The notes beneath the pieces are model-generated. The model did not search any database. It had not been told where the DNA came from and saw only the letters and a program-made list of their open reading frames with translations. From IMG/VR virus record IMGVR_UViG_3300042924_001095, positions 1-22,426 of that record: 22,426 nucleotides of DNA. The stretch is one strand, 5' to 3'. How positions within the stretch are numbered: position 1 is the first letter of the stretch; each line of letters starts with the position of its first letter. The DNA comes from a virus. The position numbers and the translations under genes were made by a program. Below are positions 8,301 through 14,339 of the stretch, in pieces.

Positions 8301-8679
8301 CATCTGCGCTAGCGTCTAATCCTAACGCCTTCATCTTAATAAATGCGCTAGTTACTTCCGCAAGGCTAAAAGGCGTGGTGGCTGCGAAGTTCTTGATCCA
8401 AGCAAACTCGATCTCAGCGTTGCGGCTGGAACCTGTAACCGTAATCAACGATGAGTTGAGAATGTCGAACTCGCGCTGCACTTGGATGAGCTTAGTTGTA
8501 AAGGCTTGTACGGATAAAGCACCGGCAATGGCACCAATAGCAGTCGTGACGCGATCAATAGACTTTTCAACGCTACCCATCGCGCTGTCTACCGTCTTTT
8601 TAGCCTTGTCCATGTCCTGCTGTAGCCGGACAATGTTTGCAGCCATCTCAATCGTAAGCGTTCCAACTGTTCCGTTCAT
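5362..8679 (-). CDS. Tail length tape measure protein
   Basis: At 1105 residues the longest gene in the window, in the expected place after the tail chaperones. The N-terminal ~260 residues form the typical tape-measure region (helical, then ITVTGSSRNAEIEFAWIKNF and PFSLAEVTSAFIKMKALGLD). A hydrophobic Ala-rich stretch (about 273-335) could cross the host membrane on DNA ejection. A long charged coiled coil (about 345-690) contains two related repeats (about 413-455 and 497-540), and a Gly/Ala-rich part (about 735-860) precedes the C-terminal domain. It spans the tube lumen and sets tail length; by the usual ratio of about 1.5 Angstrom per residue the tail would be very roughly 150 nm. ATG 8679 overlaps the chaperone stop as ATGA and lacks a strong ribosome site. 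Confidence 0.95.
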   Translation of the reverse strand: MNGTVGTLTIEMAANIVRLQQDMDKAKKTVDSAMGSVEKSIDRVTTAIGAIAGALSVQAFTTKLIQVQREFDILNSSLITVTGSSRNAEIEFAWIKNFAATTPFSLAEVTSAFIKMKALGLDASADALKSYGNTASAMGKSLNDLIEAIADAATGEFERLKEFGIKANAEGDRVTLTFRGVSTNIGKNAAEITQYLRSIGEVDFAGAMENRANTLDGAISNLSDTWDELFRTVNKGLFGDLLLDSVRGLTSLLSGLGSGVTTLGDAIERNKTQLMIWAAIFTGGALLAALPLITAAVGALTTGVIALSAAFAANPVALAIMAVTAAAVPAVNAISAMVAENKKAESATKAVYETESQRAAFLEANASPAQQKQIALTKEQIKEIEKQEEAYKKLIEKLREQNSEMLLEEANHGKLTAAQRQALDVMLQIQNGTLKLTEQRKQEIVEILNANIALEAEAKKREDAKKAAEEQTKAYEKVTSSISDQIQKLADGLGPLNEMTAGQRAAYDVLIKYLPELNKLNDDQKIRIRQLIEELIEQEDLNQALKDGEASYGRYKDAQQKSYDQQRKTIEGIDAEIAKLRESQSQVGLTAKEIGLLEVAKIRDRAASMDRASQLALEADFDAETAENYRLQAVRLRELADLKEQGVHVQSAKDAAEAWKKTTDELSRGLTDALMRGFESGKGFFDNLLDVLRNKFKAFVAESIIKPFMDGVAEGITALTNPLTLSIKSLVSSIMSPITGVIQSTMSSVASGLGLTLPGATSAAGGAAAASIIGGGAAATSIGQGGLAVLGEGAGAAAAGGGVLSAIGSNVAAAGSAIASGATAIAGGISSGISAAATALGPAGLAVLGAAAIASVLDGGETRQGGRYSWTRGSGLSFAGGPSGGEIQGPEIRSQIDDYVASINAQLSSLGSAAMVESLAFGLESSKNGKGGTFLGGRLTTGQTFGDNVSSPNAWNYSESLTPEQAAAQFQSEVSFGAADAIAAALGRARGTSPGAGSGGSSGLQDYDQDLTGLATGTNFVPSDMVAMLHKGEAVVPAQYNPAVGGENVVAAEIRSLRDEVVQLRFEARATAINSAKMARLQDNWDVRGLTVKTDVDQPLETVTV

Positions 8680-9134
8680 TTTTTAGCCTGAATAAATGCC
8701 TTGAATGCGTTTCCGAGTTTCTTGCTTACTGCTGCGCGGTCAAACGTGTTTACTGGGTCGCCATACGGCGGTGGTCTATCAGGTGACTCAGCCTGTCTGA
8801 ATTCGTCCAAGTATAACCGCGACATAGCCAAAAGAATAGCAAACTCCCAGGGTTGCAAATCAATGCAGATGGAGTCTGCCCAATCTTTCACGGTTGATGG
8901 AGATAAAGGGCTTGGGCCTTGGCCGTGATTTTCGACCATGCCAAGCGATGTCCAGTATCCAAGGAGATACTCGGCTTGCAGCTCCGGCATGAGCGGAGTG
9001 CCGCCACGATTCAAAATATCCTGCTGCCGCGTGACAGGCTTTTCTTTGCTTACGGACTCTGACCTTTTAGGGGTGGAGTGAAACCACCCGAGCTGGCGAG
9101 CGTAGAGCGTTAATTCTTCTGCGACTTCTGCATA
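8676..9134 (-). CDS. T part of tail assembly chaperone G-T, made by -1 frameshift from the G gene
   Basis: This frame is open from the slippery site to 8676 without stops. Its first ATG/GTG/TTG is only TTG 9014, which has no ribosome site. Read from the slip it begins YAEVAEELTLYARQLGWFHS, which looks like real protein continuing the G product. The join of 9514-9134 with 9134-8676 gives 279 residues. As in lambda gpG/gpG-T, G should coat the tape measure and T should recruit tube subunits; neither is in the finished virion. The T part ends in a DLQPWEFAILLAMSRLYLDE segment, typical of this family, and stops at the tape measure ATG. If there is no frameshift, the ORF would start at 9014 (112 residues). 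Confidence 0.82.
   Translation of the reverse strand, partial: YAEVAEELTLYARQLGWFHSTPKRSESVSKEKPVTRQQDILNRGGTPLMPELQAEYLLGYWTSLGMVENHGQGPSPLSPSTVKDWADSICIDLQPWEFAILLAMSRLYLDEFRQAESPDRPPPYGDPVNTFDRAAVSKKLGNAFKAFIQAKK
9071..9089 (-). other. Small hairpin downstream of the frameshift site
   Basis: On the minus strand GGGTGG and CCACCC form a perfect 6-bp stem around a 7-base loop, beginning about 45 bases after the slippery heptamer. Stimulatory structures usually lie 5-10 bases from the slip, so this one is rather far and may be irrelevant or act only with other pairings. Confidence 0.35.
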
Positions 9135-9514
9135 AAATTTGACCAGTCACCAATATGCTTGTTGACTTGTTCGCTAATAAATCCAATCGTCGCGTCAAGA
9201 TAAACCGCTTTGAACATCTCATAGCCGGTCAGGTCTTTGTAACCAAAGTTATTAAAAGACACAGTGCAGGATGCCAAGAACTCTGCATCGAGCTCCCGCT
9301 GCTCGTTGTCCTTCATCTTTTTGCCACCCTTTTTTACGAACTCCAGCACTGCGCGATTGCGGATGCTTTGAGCTTTCTGAAAGGGCTTTGAGCCTGGACC
9401 GTAGATCGTGATGCTTAGCGGCTGACCCTTTTCGTTATGCAGAGGGTCGCCATCAGGCGTTTCAAGTTCAACAATCGTAGTGTCGTTGACAGCAAGCGTA
9501 GAAATATCAAACAT
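9110..9514 (-). CDS. Tail assembly chaperone G-like protein
   Basis: A 134-residue chaperone encoded between the tail tube and the tape measure. ATG 9514 (MFDISTLAVNDTT) has AAGGAT nine to ten bases upstream. The frame stays open further up to about 9610, but that segment is Pro/Arg-rich, overlaps a hairpin and has no ribosome site. The family layout is visible: an N-terminal beta domain (VELETPDGDPLHNEKGQPLS), helices with Lys-rich turns, then VSFNNFGYKDLTGYEMFKA and GFISEQVNKHIGDWSNF. The last segment holds the slippery site. Its partner T frame is produced by frameshifting near the end, so the short product should be in excess. Confidence 0.88.
   Translation of the reverse strand: MFDISTLAVNDTTIVELETPDGDPLHNEKGQPLSITIYGPGSKPFQKAQSIRNRAVLEFVKKGGKKMKDNEQRELDAEFLASCTVSFNNFGYKDLTGYEMFKAVYLDATIGFISEQVNKHIGDWSNFMQKSQKN
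9134..9140 (-). promoter_or_regulatory. Programmed -1 frameshift site, heptamer A-AAT-TTT
   Basis: In the G reading frame the codons run TCA AAT TTT ATG, giving the canonical X-XXY-YYZ heptamer A AAT TTT. After slipping back one base both tRNAs re-pair on AAA and TTT, and reading continues as TAT GCA GAA into the T frame, which is open for 152 codons. The G stop lies only seven codons downstream (9112-9110). This position, codon phase and gene context match the lambda G/G-T type frameshift in siphovirus tail chaperones. The efficiency cannot be told from the sequence. Confidence 0.82.
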
Positions 9515-9526
9515 GGTAAATGATCC

Positions 9527-9572
9527 TTCGCGGGGATGTTTGCCCTTACCCCCAGCCCGTTGACCCCGCGAA
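9527..9572 (-). repeat. Inverted repeat enclosing a G-quadruplex motif, upstream of the G gene
   Basis: TTCGCGGGG (9527-9535) and CCCCGCGAA (9564-9572) form a perfect 9-bp inverted repeat with a 28-base loop. On the minus (coding) strand, 9567-9543 reads as four G tracts of 4, 3, 5 and 3 with loops of 5, 2 and 3 bases, a full G-quadruplex consensus. The stem and the quadruplex share a G tract, so they are mutually exclusive folds. The stem's 3' end runs into the ribosome site of the G gene (GAAGGAT), so the hairpin could partly mask it. No U tract follows, so it is not an intrinsic terminator. Confidence 0.6.
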
Positions 9573-9610
9573 GAGTCAGGCGGACGTGGGGCAGGTGCTT
9601 GGTTTTCCAA

Positions 9611-10087
9611 TTAAGCAGCTAACGCTTCGACAATGCCAACGCCAGCAGAATTGGTGGTAATTTCGAGCGAGCAGGTTGCAGTGGTGATCGAATCGACCGA
9701 ACCAACGCTAACCTTGAAGTTCATGACCTTGGCACGAAAATAATACTTGTCGCCGTTTTGAGTCGTGACCTTGAAGCTGTAATCGTTGTCAGAAAGCGAA
9801 GCTGCTTTCATAATGATCTGACCAGCATCGTCGGTATCAAGGCCGAGCGAAAGCGACATCGTGCCTTCGTTGAATGAACCCTTAAACTTTTGAGTGCCGC
9901 GAGTGCCGACGGGATTGTGCGTCACCAGCGCAAACTCTCGGCCAAACTCGCCAAGGTCGGTGATCTCGCCAACCAAAGCAGGTGCGGGCGATGCGTTAAA
10001 GAGCGTGTTGTAACCGCTCGAATCATAGGTTGCAGGTGCAGACGATGTGACCCTGAGGGTTGAGCCTGCGGAGGTTGCGACAGTCAT
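9611..10087 (-). CDS. Major tail tube protein
   Basis: A 158-residue protein upstream of the tail chaperones, where the major tail subunit normally lies. The sequence is beta-rich, with few charges, and has the look of tail-tube folds: an N-terminal arm (residues 1-30), LVGEITDLGEFGREFALVTH, then GSFNEGTMSLSLGLDTDDAG and repeated Thr/Ser strands to the end. It would stack as hexamer rings around the tape measure to form the tube. ATG 10087 has GGAG about seven bases upstream, and a terminator-like hairpin lies just before the ribosome site. The call rests on size, position and composition rather than one decisive motif. Confidence 0.85.
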   Translation of the reverse strand: MTVATSAGSTLRVTSSAPATYDSSGYNTLFNASPAPALVGEITDLGEFGREFALVTHNPVGTRGTQKFKGSFNEGTMSLSLGLDTDDAGQIIMKAASLSDNDYSFKVTTQNGDKYYFRAKVMNFKVSVGSVDSITTATCSLEITTNSAGVGIVEALAA

Positions 10088-10101
10088 GGTTTTCTCCAGT
10101 T

Positions 10102-10118
10102 AAAAAGCCCCGACGGGG
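10102..10118 (-). terminator. Short terminator-like hairpin before the tail tube gene
   Basis: On the minus strand CCCC-GTC-GGGG is followed by C and five T (10106-10102), directly after the stop codon of the tail-terminator gene. The 4-bp all-GC stem with a 3-base loop is short, so at best it is a weak or partial terminator. It could trim transcript levels between the neck and tail tube genes, or protect an mRNA end after processing. Confidence 0.4.
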
Positions 10119-10517
10119 TCACTCGTAGTACATCAACATGTAATCGGCTGGCTGAGTCCAGACACCAATATCATTGTCTCGGTCCACAGGGCCGATATTG
10201 TCTAAGCGGCAACTCACAATAAGATGCCCCAAAACAGTATCATTATGCTTGAAATCGAGCAGAGTTCGCAATGCAGTAAGTATTTGCTTCACTGTAGCAA
10301 TGTTTTTTGCAAGCGGATTGAATTGGATTCGAGCGCGAGCCATTTGATCGGCTGCTTGATAAGCCAGCACTGGGTCAGGCGTTGTCTCAATGACCGTGTA
10401 AACCAAGGCAGGATAGTTTGTATTCTTTGGAAGCTGCACAAGCGCATTGCGCGTACCGATCAGTGCAGTAATCGACGCGTCTTTTAGCAGCTCTGCAACG
10501 ATTAGTTCCGCACTCAT
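10119..10517 (-). CDS. Tail terminator/tail completion protein, DUF3168-like
   Basis: A 132-residue protein with the layout of the DUF3168 tail completion family: an N-terminal helix (ELIVAELLKDASITALIG), NYPALVYTVIETTPDP in the middle, a helix VKQILTALRTLLDF, and an aromatic acidic end (PADYMLMYYE). Family members such as lambda gpU-like proteins cap the finished tail tube and allow its joining to the head. The ATG at 10517 overlaps the neck protein's stop as ATGA, so the two are translationally coupled. The order neck, terminator, tube is standard. Confidence 0.85.
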   Translation of the reverse strand: MSAELIVAELLKDASITALIGTRNALVQLPKNTNYPALVYTVIETTPDPVLAYQAADQMARARIQFNPLAKNIATVKQILTALRTLLDFKHNDTVLGHLIVSCRLDNIGPVDRDNDIGVWTQPADYMLMYYE

Positions 10518-11068
10518 CTTAGCTTTGCAACCTCAATAGGCAATCTGTTTTCAACGTACAACCTAAAAGCATCCATCGCTTCTTTTTGCTTGCGGTCGAA
10601 TGCTTTACGCATAAAAAACGTGGGCTTAATACCTGGATGAATCACAGCATTGCGAATAACAAAGCCACCAGGTGTGTTGAATTTTAGCCTCTTCGCAACA
10701 GTGTTCGCCGTTTTCCTCCTGCCGATCGTCGCTTTTGGGATGCGATAGGGCTGACGCTTACTTCGACCGCTTCCAGCGTAATAGCTGGCTGTCCCGAATT
10801 CGAGCATGTGAGCGTAAAAAGCACCGCCTTTATTGCGATCGATTCTGACGTATCCGTATGCCTTGCCACGACGAACGTCTGACTCCGACTTGATGGACTT
10901 GCGAAGAAAACCGGAATCTTTAGGGACATTAGCCCTTGCCTCATCTCGAAACACAGCAGCGCCAGCTCGCAAAGCACCACGAGTGATGTTGCGCTCGATC
11001 CTTACGGGTAGTTCTTGCAATGCTGTGTAGAGCTCAGCAAGACCAGTGACTTCAAATTCCCGTTCCAC
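10514..11068 (-). CDS. Neck protein, HK97 gp10-like
   Basis: About 184 residues with the HK97 gp10 family layout: an N-terminal EREFEVTGLAELYTALQELP, then RGALRAGAAVFRDEARANVP with the typical KDSGFLRKSI turn, AFYAHMLEFGTASY in the middle, and PGIKPTFFMRKAFDRKQKEA near the C-terminus. Such proteins connect the tail to the head below the connector. GTG 11068 has GGA at a suitable distance; TTG 11074 would add two residues. It overlaps the gene before it by 17 bases and the next gene by 4 (ATGA). Arg/Lys content is high through residues 60-135. Confidence 0.9.
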   Translation of the reverse strand: MEREFEVTGLAELYTALQELPVRIERNITRGALRAGAAVFRDEARANVPKDSGFLRKSIKSESDVRRGKAYGYVRIDRNKGGAFYAHMLEFGTASYYAGSGRSKRQPYRIPKATIGRRKTANTVAKRLKFNTPGGFVIRNAVIHPGIKPTFFMRKAFDRKQKEAMDAFRLYVENRLPIEVAKLR

Positions 11069-11423
11069 TCTCAATCCAATTTAGAGTCGATTCGTCCCAA
11101 CTGTACATTTTTCCGTCAGCGGGCATCGCTACTGGCGCTTCCCACTGAGCGTCTGAGTTAAGCGTCCAACTGGCAAAAGGCTTAGGCGGCACAAACGCGT
11201 CAATGTCTGCTCGGTAGGTGTAGCCAATCCCTGCGTAATTCTTCCTAAATGATCCGTTGTAACTTGTTTGCTTCCAAGCCAAATACCCGTTTGACCAGTT
11301 AATTAAGAAATCAATCCCTTTATGTTCTTGTTCAACGCCATTTTCATCAAGCAGCTCATTGTTGTGAACGACATGCACCTCAAGCACGACATTGTTTTCG
11401 TCTAGTTTTGCAAAGTGAGCCAT
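11052..11423 (-). CDS. Small conserved aquatic-phage protein, probable structural accessory
   Basis: A 123-residue protein. ATG 11423 (MAHFAKLDENNVV) has an excellent AGGAG site six bases upstream, so I prefer it to the in-frame TTG/ATG extension to 11462. The segments WKQTSYNGSFRKNYAGIGYTYRADIDAFVPPKPFASW are very characteristic of a small family seen in many cyanophages and other aquatic phages, often near structural genes. The function is not known. The C-terminus (EAPVAMPADGKMYSWDESTL) repeats an acidic 'P-x-D-G-x-x-Y-x-W-D-E' theme. It forms one cassette with the two upstream genes, lying between connector and neck genes. Confidence 0.78.
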   Translation of the reverse strand: MAHFAKLDENNVVLEVHVVHNNELLDENGVEQEHKGIDFLINWSNGYLAWKQTSYNGSFRKNYAGIGYTYRADIDAFVPPKPFASWTLNSDAQWEAPVAMPADGKMYSWDESTLNWIESGTGI

Positions 11424-11431
11424 CTGCACTC

Positions 11432-12328
11432 CTAGAATGTGATGGAGCCGTTGCCGGTCCATTTGTAAATACGATAACCGCCAGAGACTGTGATCGTTGG
11501 CGAACCTGTAGTTGAGGTTGCTGCGGCATAGCTGTCTGCGTAACGGATGATGACTACACCGGAGCCGCCTGCGCCGCCGCTATACGACGGCGTTCCACCA
11601 CTTGCTACTGCCCCCCCTCCACCGCCACCACCAGTGTTTGGCGATCCACCTGTTCCATCGCCTGATTTACTGCCAGCACCACCCCCGCCAGCACCACCAG
11701 AACCTGCCGCTGTCTTAAAGCTAATAATCCCACCGCCACCGCCGCCAGCATAAGTTACCGATGAACCCGTTATAGAAGATGCTGAACCAGCGCCGCCATT
11801 ACCAGCCGTCCCTCCGCTGCCATTACTTCCAACGGCACTTGCACCACCGCCACCGCCAGCTCCGTTATCAGATGAAGCAGCATTACCCCCGTTATTTCCT
11901 TGAGATGGGCTAGTGCTTGGTGTATTCCCAGACCCAGGAGATCCTGGAGCCGATCCGCTGGAACCTTCACCACCCCCCGATCCACCATTGTTTCCTGTTT
12001 CCGATGCAGCAGATCCTGTGGCACCAGCACCACCTCCACCGCCACCAGTTGCTGTAATCGTAGAAAAAACAGAGTCGGTTCCATTCCCGCCTTTAGCACC
12101 AAAACCAGCTCCGGAAGCAGCACCAGCAGCACCTACTGTTACCGTAATTGCTACCCCAGCAGAAACAGCAAACCCACTTGCCGTTCTATATCCACCAGCA
12201 CCGCCGCCACCACCAGCCCTTCCACCGCCCCCGCCCCCGCCAGCAACAACTAAATATTCAACGGAGGGAGGCGGTCCTGAAGCCTCAGCAAAAATGGAAG
12301 CCACCATCGCCGTGAGTGCGCCAGCCAT
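11432..12328 (-). CDS. Glycine-rich surface/adhesin-like protein
   Basis: 298 residues, about half Gly/Ala/Ser. ATG 12328 overlaps the preceding stop as TAATG and has GGAG about eight bases upstream. After a short start, VEYLVVAGGGGGGG opens a long region of G-rich blocks (about residues 25-245), separated by Ser/Asn/Pro spacers, followed by SGVVIIRYADSYAAATSTTG and a C-terminal domain ending YRIYKWTGNGSITF. That N- and C-terminal pair is common in Gly-rich phage proteins; polyglycine-type folds are known in phage adhesin tips. A surface or adhesin role is inferred. The G-rich blocks make long Pro-rich reading frames on the opposite strand, which are not genes. Confidence 0.78.
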   Translation of the reverse strand: MAGALTAMVASIFAEASGPPPSVEYLVVAGGGGGGGRAGGGGGAGGYRTASGFAVSAGVAITVTVGAAGAASGAGFGAKGGNGTDSVFSTITATGGGGGGAGATGSAASETGNNGGSGGGEGSSGSAPGSPGSGNTPSTSPSQGNNGGNAASSDNGAGGGGGASAVGSNGSGGTAGNGGAGSASSITGSSVTYAGGGGGGIISFKTAAGSGGAGGGGAGSKSGDGTGGSPNTGGGGGGGAVASGGTPSYSGGAGGSGVVIIRYADSYAAATSTTGSPTITVSGGYRIYKWTGNGSITF

Positions 12329-14337
12329 TAGGTCACTCCCGCTCCAGAGACATACCAAGTATCAGTTGCGACCTTGAGCAAAGTTGCCATGCCTTTTGTT
12401 GCCACCGTCCTGTTACCTGTTGCGCCGTTGGCTAGTTGAAACGTAACACCAGCACCAGAGATCGTTAAATTACCGCTGTTGTTGTTGACAACAAGAATCG
12501 TGGTACCAACATCTATCGGCGTTGTTGTGTTTGTATTGACGGTAAGCGTCGCAGTTGAACCGCCTGTAAAGTAAATGTGCTTACCTGCATCGCTTGCAGC
12601 TACGGTTGTATTGGTGCTTTGCGGCGCTCCAATGTAACCAACCTTATTAGTGCCATCGACTGTACAGTTGCTCAAATTGCCGGATGTTGGCGTACCAAGC
12701 ACAGGCGTTACAAATGTTGGCGTGTTTGCAAAAACAAGCGCACCTGTGCCAGTTTCATCGCTAACAGCAGCGGCCAAATTAGCCGATGTTGGCGTTCTTA
12801 GCCATGTTGCTATGCCAGAGCCAAACGATGTAATGCCAGTGCCACCATTAGCGACAGCCAAAGTTCCAGTAAGCGTAATAGTTCCAGATGATGTTATTGG
12901 GCCACCAGACGTTGTAAGACCAGTCGTGCCACCAGAAACATCAACCGAAGTAACCGTACCCGATCCACCACCAGTAGTTGAGAGTGTTCCTGCGCTAAAA
13001 CTAAGGCCGGCACCTATGGTGACGTTACTGAAGCCACCGGAGCCATTGCCGTACAGAATCGAAGTGCCGCTCGTTGCAGGCGCATAGTCTGTGCCGCTTG
13101 TCGCTGTTGTAAATCCTGATCCGTTGCCCTTAAGAATCCCGCTTAGGCTAGTCGTGACAGCAATCGTGTCGGAAGTTGTTACTGGAGAATTGGCAACCGT
13201 AAACCCACTGGGCATGGTTAAACCAACAGATGTGACTGTTCCTGAGCCTCCGCCAGTAGCGGTTAATGTTCCGCTGCTTAGACTGAGCCCTGAGCCTACA
13301 GTAACGTTGGAAAAGCCTCCAGAGCCATTGTTGGCAAGCAATTGCGCGTTTGTACCTGTAGGGCTTGCCGGTACTCCTAAAGCTGTCCTTGCGCCTGACT
13401 CAGTGGTCGCACCAGTGCCTCCGTTTGCAATGGCTACAGTACCAGTGACATTCAAGGCTGTGCCTGTCGTATTTTGATTGAACGTAGGCCATGTTTGACC
13501 AGCAGCAAAGCTGATCGCCCCTGTCATTGTCCCGCCAGCTAAAGGCAGCTTTGTGCTGTCTGCAATCGTGATATTTGCGGTGCCATCGAATGACACGCCG
13601 TTGATCGTCCTGGCGGTCTGTAACGCTGTGGCAGTTGCCGCATTACCTGATGTGCTCTGATTGAGCGTCGGAATATCAGCAGCGACTAGAGCCCTAAACG
13701 TAGGCACTCCAGACGATCCGTTAGGTGCAGCAAGCACATAGTTTGCTGTCTTGGCCGCATAAGGATTAGTCGTGTCGCCATATGCCGTGGCAAGAGCGAT
13801 AGTCCCAGTGCTGGTAATCGTGCCACCACTTAAACCTGTGCCAGCAGTGACGCTTGTAACACCTCCAGAGCTTTCTTCTCCCCACTCTACGTCAGTCGCG
13901 CCAGCATTGACCTTAAGCACCTTCGTAGCGTTACTAGCATATGACGGGAGTAAGTTAACCCTTGCAGCATAAGCAGTGCTAGCCCCAGTACCACCGTCTG
14001 CAACCGCCAGGTCAGTGATTCCAGCAATTGATCCTCCAGTAATTGCAATCGATGACGCGTCTTGGGTCGCTATAGAGCCAAGACCAAGATTGGTTCGAGC
14101 ATTTGATGCTGTAGTCGCACCTGTGCCACCTTGGTTTAGTGGCACTGTCCCAGTGCTTACAAGCTCGCTGTCTGAGTTTGTGAAAACTGGCTTAGATGCA
14201 GTCAGATTGCCAATAACTAAATCGGCAATATCGCCAGCGGAGATTTTGAAATTACTAGCGCCGCGAGTAACCGGAATTTCATCGGCAGATTGAGCTGGCG
14301 ATCCGTCGTTTAACTGTGAGATCTTTACGTCGGCCAT
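12328..14337 (-). CDS. Fibre-like structural protein with GGTGAT repeats
   Basis: 669 residues, rich in Thr/Ser/Gly/Ala and low in charge, like phage fibres. Four copies of a GGTGAT-type knot motif appear (about residues 68-86, 112-130, 302-321, 494-510). A 39-residue unit (NGSGGFSNVTVGSGLSLSSG and following) occurs twice, at about 337-372 and 431-466, and LPLAGGTMTGAISFAAGQ lies at 264-281. The last 75 residues (TILVVNNNSGNLTISGAGVT and TDTWYVSGAGVT) are a C-terminal domain I recall from many aquatic phages. CTGGAG lies just upstream of ATG 14337. It sits between connector and neck genes rather than with the tail fibres, so it may decorate the neck or head. Confidence 0.8.
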   Translation of the reverse strand: MADVKISQLNDGSPAQSADEIPVTRGASNFKISAGDIADLVIGNLTASKPVFTNSDSELVSTGTVPLNQGGTGATTASNARTNLGLGSIATQDASSIAITGGSIAGITDLAVADGGTGASTAYAARVNLLPSYASNATKVLKVNAGATDVEWGEESSGGVTSVTAGTGLSGGTITSTGTIALATAYGDTTNPYAAKTANYVLAAPNGSSGVPTFRALVAADIPTLNQSTSGNAATATALQTARTINGVSFDGTANITIADSTKLPLAGGTMTGAISFAAGQTWPTFNQNTTGTALNVTGTVAIANGGTGATTESGARTALGVPASPTGTNAQLLANNGSGGFSNVTVGSGLSLSSGTLTATGGGSGTVTSVGLTMPSGFTVANSPVTTSDTIAVTTSLSGILKGNGSGFTTATSGTDYAPATSGTSILYGNGSGGFSNVTIGAGLSFSAGTLSTTGGGSGTVTSVDVSGGTTGLTTSGGPITSSGTITLTGTLAVANGGTGITSFGSGIATWLRTPTSANLAAAVSDETGTGALVFANTPTFVTPVLGTPTSGNLSNCTVDGTNKVGYIGAPQSTNTTVAASDAGKHIYFTGGSTATLTVNTNTTTPIDVGTTILVVNNNSGNLTISGAGVTFQLANGATGNRTVATKGMATLLKVATDTWYVSGAGVT

Positions 14338-14339
14338 AT

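Noticed and set aside
11547-12253. Tandem repeat array of CCACCGCC-type units
   Set aside because: The repeats are irregular and fully explained by glycine codons; they are neither a CRISPR array nor an iteron.
11913-12377. Pro-rich plus-strand ORF of 154 codons
   Set aside because: It is the complement of the Gly-rich gene; GGN codons read as CCN/NCC on the other strand explain it.
12650-14293. Series of Val/Pro-rich plus-strand ORFs
   Set aside because: Complements of the Thr/Gly repeats of the fibre-like gene.
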